From Chrysomallon squamiferum (Eukaryota; Mollusca; Gastropoda; Neomphalida; Peltospiridae), in contig CM022667.1 in NCBI GenBank assembly GCA_012295275.1, positions 5,712,063 to 5,776,062 on the forward strand: a stretch of DNA of 64,000 nucleotides, given 5' to 3'. Positions 14,943-29,670 of the stretch are shown in pieces (within the stretch, counting starts at the first letter, position 1; every line of letters starts with the position of its first letter). The notes beneath the pieces are model-generated. The model was given only the letters and a program-made list of their open reading frames with translations. It ran no database searches and had not been told where the DNA came from. The position numbers and the translations under genes are program-made.

Positions 14943-15457
14943 GTCAGTATATAAATACAAAGTGTAACAGGTTAAAGAGTTTTTGTGATGCTGATCAGTT
15001 AAATGAGAAACACGCCTGTAATTTTTGTTTTCAAAATTTCTAAGAAATCATGTACAGAGATACAATGCTCTTTTTGGTCGTATTACAGTAATAATATCGT
15101 CTTTATTATCAGTAAAGGATGTGATCAGAATTCACGGTAAAATATAGCTTGAAAAGGTAAAAAATAAAGTTCCATTGATACATTTTAATAACAAAGAAAA
15201 TAATCGGTGAAAGTGTACTGCTTGGTTATTACATGTTAACAGTAACTGTGATAAGACGTAATTTATATAAAAGTAATGTAAGTATTATTTTATGTTTTGT
15301 CAATAATCTTATATAAAAACAACGAAAGCAACACAAAGTACTACTACTGCTGCCTATGTTGGTATTACTATTATTTTTATTTTTATCCTATTAGTAATAC
15401 TGTGAGAACTACAGTTCCAGTTTACTGTGTAACTGTGTAATCAAGACTATTTTTCAG

Positions 15458-15618
15458 ATACTGACAGAAACACGGATACTACAAACAATTACTCATCACT
15501 GGAAGCTAGAAAAGACTCACCATACTCTGTACTCACTGTCTATGAAAACTCACAAGTCACAGGCTCAACTCAGATGTTTTTGATTGTGTCTTGTATTTCA
15601 TATTTGCTTATTCAATGA
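15458..15618 (+). CDS. Gene 2, last exon: ITAM-spaced tyrosine tail and stop
   Basis: Acceptor tatttttcag, entry in phase 1, then 53 codons and a TGA. The protein reads TDRNTDTTNNYSSLEARK, then DSPYSVLTVYENSQ, and ends with a hydrophobic MFLIVSCISYLLIQ. YSSL and YSVL are separated by seven residues, which meets the ITAM rule YxxL/I-x6-8-YxxL/I. YENS follows the Grb2-SH2 pattern YxN, and SPYSVL alone also fits an ITIM. If phosphorylated, the pair would bind tandem-SH2 kinases of the Syk/ZAP-70 type. The hydrophobic C-terminus is odd for a cytoplasmic tail; if it were a GPI or tail anchor, the tyrosines would lie outside the cytosol. Polyadenylation-type AATAAA sites occur at about 15,848 and 15,949. 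Confidence 0.7.
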
Positions 15619-17209
15619 ACCTGAACTGATGTCTGACATTTGATGATATCTTCAAATTATAATTAAGTAACATCCATACAAATAACCTGAATTTCGTGTG
15701 CATTTGAGTGAGAGAGAGAGAGATAGAGAGATATAGATGATAGATATCTATTTATTATATTTGGAATTAAACAATGTATACACACTTATGAACTCTAGTA
15801 CAGTATTACATGAACAGACTTCAGTGTGTGAAAAAAATATATATATAATAAATAAATAAAAAATAAAATAAAGAAACAAAGATAAATGAATGAATGAAAA
15901 TTGTGCTACTTCATGATTTTTTGTATCCCCTTATACGTAAAATCAAACAATAAAGAGCAAGTAAGTGGATGATTTCATGAACAGTCTTCAATACTTTAAT
16001 TTTAATTAAGTCTAAATAGTAATATATATTTAAAAATATGAATATAATGTCGCCTTTTTGTCAGTATTTGAATTGCATACAGATACGGTTTATGCATAAG
16101 TATTAGAAAACCTGAAATTCCCAGCTGTTGTAAATTAGAAAAGTGTATGATAGCATGTTTTTCAAAATGACAAACAGTTTAGATCGGGACCATGTTGCAT
16201 TATTCTGCACATAATAAATTATTGTATTATGTGTTGCTATACTGATTACTTTACTGTTTGCTCGAGATTATATTTATTCATGCTGCTCCATTTTATATGA
16301 GCACTTTTTTAATTCATTATGGATCTTGTAATATATACATATCAACTTCGTTGATTCTTTGATTCATCACAGAAATCTAGCTGACATAAAAGTTGACTAA
16401 AACTAATCCTCACTTTCAGAATGTCTCTTTTTTTTTTTTCTTTTTTCTTTTGTGTGTGTGTGTTTGGTAGTCTGCTATAATTAGTGAATATTTTCCTACT
16501 AAACTTTTTCTTCTTCCTACTAACTTCACCGGTGTAAAGTACATCAAAGTAATTAATTCTTCATAGCGCTTGCAATCTTAGCACAAAAATGTTATAGTAA
16601 CTAGATTAACACAGAAAATGTAGATTGAATTTATAAAACCAAAAGCAAAACCAGAACAAGATCAATAACCAGTGAGACCTAATTCTGTCATATCATATAT
16701 CATGTTTACTAGGCCACCTGCTTAATTTTCAACAAATTTGAACATTTTTTGACAGAATTATCTCAAGAAAACTATTTGAGAGAAACCAGGCTGAATGGAA
16801 ACACTTTAACTGGGATATTTATAAACAATATTTAGCAAATAAATAGCAAGGTATAAGAAAACATTTGTCTAATTCTGTATCTGGTAGTTCTTTCTTGTTT
16901 ATCTCATGTTTAGCAAATAAAGATTTCATGTTTTCTTTGTGTTGTTTTTGTTATAACAAAGGGATACTCATATCTTACAATTATTATTATAATACAGGTT
17001 GTTTTAAAATAAATAAATATAATTAAAATGTTACATATTCTGTTAATGTCGACCTGTAAACTCATTAACTCAAATTTAAAGTGGTTTCTAAAATTCACTG
17101 CTTAGTAATTCTAATTAACAGTACCTGTTTTTATATCTATCTGTCTTGTTTGAGTGAAAATGTGTTTACACTGTTCTTTAAATTTAAGAATAATGCAATA
17201 AGTTGTACT
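15619..17209. other. Convergent 3' interval between gene 2 (+) and gene 3 (-)
   Basis: Gene 2 ends at 15,618 and gene 3, read from the other strand, ends at 17,210. The 1.6 kb between holds their 3' UTRs, AATAAA signals, a GA/TA-rich patch near 15,708-15,770 and poly-T at 16,428-16,450. I see no further gene. Confidence 0.5.
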
Positions 17210-17382
17210 TTAAAACAAATATATTAATGAAAAAACAAATTTTGAGTTCAATAAACACAAGTCAGTCTGAATGTACACTGTTGGTTCTTCTTTATTGTAG
17301 ATGGGCTGTGACATTTTCTCATTTGTAAACTCAACTTCAGTGTAAACCAGCTGACGTTCATTTCTTCTTTTAGCTGTTGCTG
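17210..17382 (-). CDS. Gene 3, last exon: ITIM-like tyrosine tail
   Basis: On the minus strand, acceptor tatgttttacag opens an exon in phase 1, the entry phase of the gene 2 last exon. It encodes ATAKRRNERQLVYTEVEFTN, then SQPIYNKEEPTVYIQTD, and stops after a hydrophobic FVFSLIYLF. LVYTEV satisfies the ITIM consensus. TVYIQT resembles the ITSM pattern TxYxxI/V but ends in Thr. The basic RR before the motifs fits the inner face of a membrane. This is a different tail from gene 2, so the two neighbours may signal differently. Like gene 2 it ends in hydrophobic residues. A TAA stop lies at 17,210-17,212. Confidence 0.7.
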
Positions 17383-17492
17383 CTGTAAAACATAAAAATA
17401 ACACAAAATAAGATTTTATCACTTTAATATTTTTTTTTTTATTTTTTTTTTTTTTTTTTTGGTGATTATAAACACTATGAAAATAACAATTA

Positions 17493-18950
17493 TATATACT
17501 CTCCCAAAAAAGAAACGCAAAATGGTTGCTTTCTTAGATACCTATTTTAAACTGATACATATCGATGTACAAACTATTAATATAATGACATTTGGTGATT
17601 CAAACATATAGCTTTGTTACAGTCGCCAAAAAGCAGGTAACACAAAATAAAGGCTATGATCGTGTTTATTAGCCAAAATGTCCCTGCATACAAACCACGT
17701 TACCAGTGCACGTGCACGTACGGCACATGAAACTTGAATTCCAGGATTATAAAAATGCAAGGTTTTCGAATACTTCTGTTGGTTACTTGTGTTCTGACTC
17801 AACATCAAACAAATGCCACGACTGAGTGAACCGCAACGAAACAACGCCATCGGCATTTTACAAGCTGGCGAATCCTCGGCCGTAGCCCGGGTGTTCCATG
17901 TATCCCCAAGTGGTATCGGTTCCAGCAACACCAAACAACACGTGACCGTCCCAGATCAGGTAGACCACGTGTAACGACCAGGGCCCACGACCGCTACATA
18001 CGGGTACTTCATGTACGGCAAAGAACCACCACGGCAACCTCTACTGCTTCAGCAATACCAGATCTGCGTAGAGTATCGGCTCAGACAGTGCGTAATCGTT
18101 TACGCGAGGCAGGTATTCGAGTAAGAAGAGTGATTTTGACTCAACAACATCGTCGACTACGACGTCACTGGTGTCTAGTGCACAGAGTCTGGCCTCAGTT
18201 ACGATGGAGAACTGTCTGGTTTAGTGACGAAGCTCGATTTCTACTTCGTCGAGCTGATGGAAGATGTCGAGTTTACAGACGTCATGGTGAACGTTTTGCT
18301 GCAAACTGCATACAGGAAGTGGACAGATTTGGCGGTGGTAGTGTGATGGTGTGGGCAGCAACCTCATACACTGGCAGGACCAACCTGGTTCACATCCAAG
18401 GCAACTTAACGGCACAGAAATACTAAGATGAAATTTTGCAGCCACATGTCGCTCCAATTATGAATAATAGTAATGCTGTATTCCAGCACGACAATGCGAG
18501 ACCACATACAGCCAAACTCACAACAGCGTACCTACACAACAATAACATTCAGGTCCTGCCCTGGCCCTCTAAATCTCCGGATTTGAACCCTATAGAGCAT
18601 TTATGGGATGAGCTGGATAGACGACTGTGGCAGATTCAACCACAGCCACAGAATCGTGCTCAGTTGGCATTATTACTACAGACAGAGTGGGCCACCATTC
18701 GTAATGTTATTACTGCCATTGGAAGGAGACGTCAGGCAGTTCTGGACTCCCATGGTGGGCACACAACGTGTTGATATTATACTGTTATATCCTTGAACTT
18801 TAACCTTTTCAATGTAATACCATCAATATTAATGAATTGCGAAAGTGTGTGTAAAATGTGAACATTCTGCTGCTTTCTGTTGATTCATTAGATGGATATT
18901 CCCAATGTCAATAATATCTACTTTTACGTTTCTTTTTTGTTAGAGTATAT
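17493..18950 (+). mobile_element. Tc1-like DNA transposon (DD34E), inactive
   Basis: Terminal inverted repeats of about 25 bp: ACTCTCCCAAAAAAGAAACG at the left, and on the right the reverse complement of ACTCTAACAAAAAAGAAACG, both flanked by TA. The element is much more GC-rich than its surroundings, as expected for a horizontally spread or recent insert. It lies in the intron between gene 3 tail exons, in the opposite orientation to the gene. Confidence 0.93.
17814..18773 (+). pseudogene. Tc1-like transposase, frameshifted and with internal stop
   Basis: The protein starts MPRLSEPQRNNAIGILQAGE with an N-terminal helix-turn-helix region. It changes frame around 17,930-17,990, continues through RSGRPRV-type and RNRLREAGI segments into the catalytic core, and ends GGHTTC. 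WFSDEARF gives the first catalytic Asp, VFQHDNARPHTA the second, and DLNPIEHLWDEL the Glu; 34 residues separate the second Asp from the Glu, so it is DD34E. GGGSVMVWA is also typical. A TAA interrupts the frame at 18,424 between AQKY and DEIL. With one frameshift and one stop it cannot make a working enzyme. Confidence 0.93.
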
Positions 18951-19092
18951 ATAGAGTATATAAATCTGAAAATGTAACAATAGGATAGGTACAAATTATA
19001 TTTGGATACCATTACAATGGATGAAATACATAAAATCTTTCACTGATAATATAACTTGCTTTAAAAATATAAAACAAACAAAATGTACAAAC

Positions 19093-19178
19093 CTCATTGC
19101 TTCTTTTAGTCTTGTTTGACGTTTCATCTTTAACAAATGTAGTGTTGTCTTTACCATAGATGTGCTTATCTTCAGATT
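19093..19178 (-). CDS. Gene 3, tail exon: HIYGKDNTTFV
   Basis: On the minus strand an 86-nt open exon lies between an AAAAAG acceptor and a GTTTGT donor. Entered in phase 1 it reads SEDKHIYGKDNTTFVKDETS followed by a basic end, and leaves in phase 0. It is homologous in length, borders and sequence to the gene 1 exon at 1833/51,283, but without the TAG. A further small exon of phase 0 to 1 would be needed before the last exon; it should lie in 17,383-19,092, and the Tc1 element sits there. A lysine-rich candidate for an earlier tail exon is at about 19,479-19,550 (minus), with donor GTAAGA, but its frame is uncertain. Confidence 0.5.
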
Positions 19179-19629
19179 CTTTTTAAAAATAATTATATTT
19201 GATTTACCAAATAATTTCAACAAGTAGTTCTTTAAATGTAAAAAAATAACAATAAACACATTTTCAATATTATAATTAAAACTTGACATAAATTTTGACA
19301 TAGCAAAATCATTCCCCATTGACATAAATATACAGTATGAAAAACTGCTTGTTTCCATTTGTTCAAACAGAAAATTCGCATTCAATACAGATACTAAAAT
19401 AAGCCAACAAAATAATGCTTGTAGCATACACAAAATTACTCTTGTCAGTAAGCAGAATTAATTTTGATTTTAATTTCTTACTTCTTTTTTCTGCCTTGTT
19501 TTTTTAGACATGATTTTTATATATCTTGTGATATACAATATTTCTTTAGAAATTATTTCACATTTACTGTGATGTCAAAGACGTTTTCTTAAAATAAAAG
19601 TTCTGAATAAAATTTTAAACATACCATAT

Positions 19630-19640
19630 ATGTGTGTGTG

Positions 19641-19711
<71 letters not shown>
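19630..19711. repeat. TG-CG-CA alternating tract at module boundary
   Basis: (TG)n runs into CGCGCG and then into about 33 CA units. Alternating purine-pyrimidine DNA with a central CG block is a classic Z-DNA-prone sequence. It lies directly at the breakpoint of the inverted module, whose homology starts at 19,712. Confidence 0.95.
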
Positions 19712-24060
<4,349 letters not shown>

Positions 24061-24175
24061 ATCCATTACTTTGAAGAGGAATTTAACAAATGTAATCACT
24101 TTAGATTAAAGTCTCATGAAAGGTGAAACATACAGATAACAGATAAACAATTATTATAAATATTATAATGTTGCT

Positions 24176-24226
<51 letters not shown>

Positions 24227-24917
24227 TTAGAAAACTATACTTCTGGAAACAAAAAGTTTAAGATTCTAACAAAAAACCTGAACATCGGTTTCTTCAGTTG
24301 TGCTTTTATTTTGCTTAGATTAAGAGTAGGAATTCGTATTATTACGTTATCGTTTCAGTTACCAAATAAATTAATAAGCAAAAGGCTGTTGAGAATAATG
24401 GAAAACATGGATGTAAACTAGAAAAGCTGATACATTCAATTACTACAGATCATTTCTTAACAGTATTATACATGATTACTGACAGCACAGACATAACCAT
24501 AAATATTATGAATTTGATACATGTGTGTCTCAGGGCTGTGGAAAAACAGTTTGCCAGTTGGCACCATGCCACCTGCTTTTGTGTTTGTTGAAAAATTTTG
24601 ACTTTGATGCCTTGTGATTAACATTATCTCTCTTTTGCCTTCCTACATATAATTTTGTTTAACTGTCATGTGAATATTAATGAATCATATTTGAAGTGCA
24701 AATATTTCACACTGTGCTGAATAATAAAGAGCTAACTTTAGTTTCACTGATTCATCTTTTGCATGTAAGAATATTTGAGATAACTGAAACTGTTGACTAA
24801 ACTAATAACAGATGACTGGACAAGGCTGTGTTCATAACAAAAAAAGTATTTGGGTTTTTCACTCACAATCATGTGACAATGATAAAATGATCTGATCTAA
24901 ATACAGAAATAACCTAC
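24061..24917 (-). other. Gene 3 intron sequence
   Basis: A TTTA tetranucleotide run at 24,173-24,229, otherwise AT-rich non-coding DNA. I looked for a phase 1 transmembrane exon on the minus strand and found none that is convincing. Confidence 0.4.
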
Positions 24918-24941
24918 CAGGTTCAGGTGTTGTTGCAGAAC
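24918..24941 (-). CDS. Gene 3, 24-nt stalk exon
   Basis: On the minus strand, acceptor tatattag and donor GTAGGT bound exactly 24 nt. With phase 1 entry it reads SSATTPEP plus one base and leaves in phase 1. It has the same length, phases, position and Thr/Ser/Pro character as exon 3 of gene 2, but a different sequence, so the small exon is a conserved element of the family. Confidence 0.62.
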
Positions 24942-26967
24942 CTAATATATTTATTAAACAAAAAAATATAAAGAAAGCATTTTAAATACATTAAATTTAA
25001 TAAATACACAAACTAATGTAGGTTGTCTTCAAATAATGAAATTAATATCACTGTTTAATTTTAATCCCTAACACACATGGATTTCAAGTATGCAGCTAGC
25101 ATAATATATATATTGTCCCTCAGGCTAAAAATGGACAATAAAACGATTCATAATTTATGCAAACAAATATTTAAAAATTCTATCCATTTTTCTTTGAATG
25201 GTAAAACATAATAAAATTAAATAAAATTTGATAAATGTTATATAAAAATAATTAAAAATTAAAAAGAAAGTAAAATTTGAAAAATTAAATAAATAAAAAT
25301 AATTGTTATTATTCTTTGAAGCTATACATTGTTTTGGGTTATATAGAGGAAATAAAATTCAGTAAAGTTTCAGTGTTTCCATTTTAGAAGAAAATAAATA
25401 CATTACATTGGAAACACTGCACTTAATATACAAAACAATATTCAAGTACTTAATTTATCTTGTCTTTAATGAAATCTCTATCCTTTAGAGTGATTAACAA
25501 AAGCTGTTAGATCATAAACATTTTCACCAGTCCAGTGTGATACTAGTAAGAAACATAGGATTGTTAAAAATATATAAATTACAGGGATTATACTCAACAC
25601 AGAATATTTACTAAACAGTTGAACTCTGAGCTTGATTTCAGACCGTTACTTAGACACATACACGAGGTTAACATAAATCCTAACAATATACATTTTTTAA
25701 CTGAGCAGACTCATTAATACTAAGCAGCCAGTTGTCTTTCAAAGCTTAAATTGATATAAATAAGATGAAGATTATTCAGAAAGATTAGTATTCATAAATA
25801 TTTTGTAAGATGTAAGACTGAAATAATTATTGCACATCGGATTAACTATCCTAATATGCATTTCACACAATTCATTTATATGCAAAATACTTCAAGCTTC
25901 TTTCTTAATTAAAATAAACAATTTTTATTAAGATCAGGTTGCTTATAAATATGTTAGTTACAAAGACTTCCAATAAAAATGAGTAAATGAAATTACAGTT
26001 TGAATTTACAATGCAAAAGTTCAATGAATGTTAATAAATTATATGTTTTTCAATAATAACATGTCTGTTAATTAATGTGTGCATATATGTATGTGTGTCA
26101 AACCTGTTCATAATATTGAAATTTGGCCTCAACTGGTTTTGGTCTTACAGAAAGTTTTCTGAGATTATTACATTCATCAAAACTCAGAAATGGCCATAGA
26201 CACCACAGGATGGTCTACCTGTCTTAGAAAGTAACAAAAACTATGCTGAGATACAGATCCTTTTATTCTGACTATTCAGTAACATTGCACCTATTAAGAT
26301 ATGAAATTAAGAAATACATATTGCTTATATTCTTGACTAAGAATTGCATGATATATCTTTGTTGTGAAATCAGAGTGTCTGCAAATCAGCTGACAATCAA
26401 ATGTTCTTTTGCAATATAAATCACAAGGAAAGGAAAGGGTGTGGGTGTAATTATTTATAGTTATGTAATATTTTTTTACAAAGTTACTTGAGTAAATTGA
26501 ATTTTGATCGGAATATTCACTAAATAGGTGTCTGAGAAAACACAAGTTCCAACAAGTCAGCTGACTGCAAGAATAGAGGTAATATTAAATTTAAAGAATT
26601 TTTGGCAGTGATATATGGAATTGATTTTCTCTGAACTTTATGAATGTAGCCACACTCGAAAAATGAAATTCTTTTTCAGAAATATGACACAAAAGGAAAG
26701 TTGGCTTGCTTTGTTAATTTAGTTTTGATGATTGTATACAAAGATTTTTTACTAAGCATTTGTATTAGAGCAAATTATTTGATTGTTGGCAGACAGCTAG
26801 TAGTGGGGGAAATCTATAAATTAAGGCATATTTACGTAAATTTAAATACAGACCTTTGGTGCTCAAGCAGTTTCAGTACGGATAAACAGGAATGGATATA
26901 TATGGGGGGTATTATATAAAGTTTTGACTGGATATGTTAGAGAGCTGTGAAAAAACCATGAACTTAC
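24942..26967 (-). other. Gene 3 intron between Ig and stalk exons
   Basis: About 2 kb of AT-rich sequence without a recognisable exon. A 72-codon open frame on the plus strand at 26,701-26,919 has no supporting motif. Confidence 0.5.
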
Positions 26968-27309
26968 TTTCAAATGTAACTGTGCAATAGTTACTTCCTG
27001 ATTTATCATTTTGTAGTGAACACCACCATTCCGTAAAATCTCCATTTTTAACTTCACTGATCTTCAAATTGTATACCTTTGTTTGTGATGCTGTGTTTTC
27101 TGTTCCACTTTCACAGGTACCAACATAAACTGGTGGTGGGTTATTAAACACGTAACAGGCTGTAGTAGTCTGGCGTATTGAAACAACAGCCCCAGTCGTA
27201 GTATTTCTGTTAAACAATACAAGCTCATCAAGCCCAGCAGCATCATTTACTGTACAAGTCAGAGTGAACGATGGATCTTTTGGAGAGCAAGACAATTCAA
27301 GTGAAAAAC
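26968..27309 (-). CDS. Gene 3, Ig-like domain exon
   Basis: On the minus strand a 342-nt phase 1-1 exon (114 residues) lies between acceptor ttctactag and donor GTAAGT, with no stop. It reads GFSLELSCSPKDP, FTLTCTVNDAAGLDELVLF, a middle with TTTACYVF and GTCESGTEN, then KVYNLKISEVKNGDF, EWWCSLQND and NYCTVTFE. TCTV and WWC are the expected Ig B- and F-strand cysteines; the additional cysteines match the pattern of gene 2 (one near the N-terminus, two in the middle, one after the F strand). Apart from this framework the sequence is very different from gene 2, so the two ectodomains should bind different ligands. Confidence 0.87.
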
Positions 27310-28197
27310 CTAGTAGAAAAATAAAATAAAATCTAAAAACTAAACAATTATAATCGATTAAATAGAGTTCTCAGAACAGTTAATTATATGTAAATTATTA
27401 TTGCATTTTTTTTTTTTTTTTTTTTTTTTACTTTTTTGACTTGTAATATTGAAGCTTCTGTGTTTAAATTATATATCAACATGGGGTTCCTTATCCTATA
27501 GCTATAAGAAGAAATAAGGATAAATTCATGAAAAATATCATTAATATGGTGAAAAGAAGTTTCAAGATCTACAATGTAATCGTTTCTTTTTCTTTTTTTT
27601 TTTTTTTTTTAATATATATTTTCATTTAATAATGTCTTTAACATAATCTGTGGAAAGAATAGCCCCAAACCAACAATAAAATAAATTATTATAAATTTAT
27701 GAAATTAGAGATATCTTAATTTTTACGTTTATTGCAATTTATAAAACGCATGATAATGCAACTTTAAAAGTGGTATTTTGTAAAAAGAAATTGTATGTAT
27801 ATATATTCCTTTCGACATTTTATTTGGACTTTAAATTGACTGTGACCTAACAGAACTTTAGTCAAAATTATTGTCCAAGATAACAGTAACAATTGCAAAA
27901 AAATATGAAGTTGTATTTTGATTATTAATTAGTAATACTAGGTGCTCAGAAGTGATTTTGTTTCCTAACCATAACTCATTAACTGTAAAGAAGTTTGAAG
28001 TTGTCAGTCAAATAGTTCCAAAGTCATCCAGGTAATGAAATGTATTTAAATGGTAAATTTGAAATGTAAATCAGTTAATCGCTAAATGGCGAACAAAAAC
28101 GGTAATAGCTCCTGAGTTCTGTAGAACTAGATTCAGCTTTCAATGACAATCGAAATCAAATCGATAAATACTTTTTCTTCTTCTTTGTAATTTCTTG

Positions 28198-28258
<61 letters not shown>

Positions 28259-28396
28259 CAATTGCTTTTGTTTTTTGGTGGCTTTTTTACGTGTTCTTTT
28301 AATTTCCGTTTCGGTTTATTCCGTAAGTGTTATAAACAATTAAACTGATACCACAAAACTTAGCTTTAAAAAAATCTAATAAATAATGAAACTAAC
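27310..28396 (-). other. Gene 3 intron 1
   Basis: AT-rich intron with poly-T runs (27,408-27,430; 27,591-27,610) and a TTA array at 28,204-28,257. No other gene is seen. Confidence 0.6.
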
Positions 28397-28454
28397 CTAG
28401 GCAAATATCAACACATAGAAGAAAAGTCCAAAGTAACGAATGTACAAACGCCAT
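28397..28454 (-). CDS. Gene 3, signal-peptide exon
   Basis: On the minus strand the start codon at 28,454 opens 19 codons, MAFVHSLLWTFLLCVDICL, then one G before donor GTTAGT. It therefore ends in phase 1, and the G joins GT of the Ig exon to make glycine exactly as in gene 2. The hydrophobic core LLWTFLLC marks a secretory leader. A C/T-rich tract directly upstream of the ATG may be an acceptor polypyrimidine tract or 5'UTR. Confidence 0.78.
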
Positions 28455-29156
28455 TTTTTTCTTTTTTCTCTCCCTCTCCATTCAAAACATGAATGAGGCT
28501 TGTTTGGGCGAACATACAGACACGAACTGGTTTAGGTTTACAACCGCAGATACAAACAACGTATTTCTTGTTAGTTTATTTACCATCAAATAACAGAGCA
28601 TTACTCAGACAATAACAACAGTTAATTGAAAATACTGAATTAATTATTAATGTTTGGAAATATATGTACTCAGTACTGTATTTTAAAAACAATGTGTTCA
28701 ATGTTTGGTTTCTTCATTTAAAAGTCTCGCAAACCAGTTTACAAAATAATATAAATAATCTGAATCAGATTATCCATACCACCAAAACTAGATTGAAGTA
28801 CAACAAATTACTTTGTTGATGGTGTCTTCGGTAATCTACTTCCTGGATTTATTGTGACTTCATGAAGAGAATATGTGAGTTCATTTTTCATTTATCTTAC
28901 TTTTTAAAAATTAGTTCATTTTATTATCCACATTATATTGCTTTTGTAATAGTTGCCGTTGTTTAATACCAAACAAAATTTATTTATAACTTCAAAAAAT
29001 AATAAAATAATACAATTACAAAAGAACAAAGTCATACTGTTAGTAATACGGAACTTACAATAACATAAATGGTACACATTTTCTAAAGTTTTTCACTTAC
29101 ATTGTGCAGGAAAAAAAAAAAAAAAAAAAAAAAAAGAGAGAGAGAGAGTATATATA

Positions 29157-29365
29157 CAGGGTGTCCACAAAGTCTGGGCACATGGGAAATTTTACTATGT
29201 TATTTATTTATGTTATTTTTCTTAGACAGATCGAATGATGGCTATGTCTAAAGAAGAAAGAATCGAGTTGGTACTCTTATTTATTAACATTAGAATTAAC
29301 TAAAACTATTTTATTTTAAAAGTATGTGTTAATCCCTTATGTACCCAGACTTTGTGGACACCCTG
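29157..29365 (+). mobile_element. 209-bp MITE of Tc1/mariner type
   Basis: Terminal inverted repeats CAGGGTGTCCACAAAGTCTG and the reverse complement at the right end (CAGACTTTGTGGACACCCTG), flanked by TATA-type sequence. Inside, the frame from 29,235 reads MMAMSKEERIELVLLF, which resembles the N-terminal helix-turn-helix of transposases whose first residues are S-K-E-E-R-I-E-x-V. This suggests an internally deleted transposon keeping both ends and the start of its gene. Confidence 0.85.
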
Positions 29366-29371
<6 letters not shown>

Positions 29372-29400
<29 letters not shown>

Positions 29401-29423
29401 TATTATTATTATTATTATTATTA

Positions 29424-29463
<40 letters not shown>

Positions 29464-29464
29464 T
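29372..29464. repeat. AAT/ATT self-complementary microsatellite
   Basis: (AAT)n is followed immediately by (ATT)n, so the array can fold on itself. It directly adjoins the right end of the MITE, and similar arrays occur at 29,667-29,745 and 46,196-46,252. Confidence 0.95.
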
Positions 29465-29639
29465 ATTATATAACTCTATCCCCAAAATCATTAAAAAGAA
29501 TTACAAATGTAAAGTAGCATAAATAACAATTTTGCGTTAATGACATTGATATATATTACTGACAGTGTGTAAGTATCAGAAATTCCTGGAACAAAAGGAT
29601 AAATTTATAAGTTCATTTGAAATAAATATCCAGTCTTCC

Positions 29640-29670
<31 letters not shown>

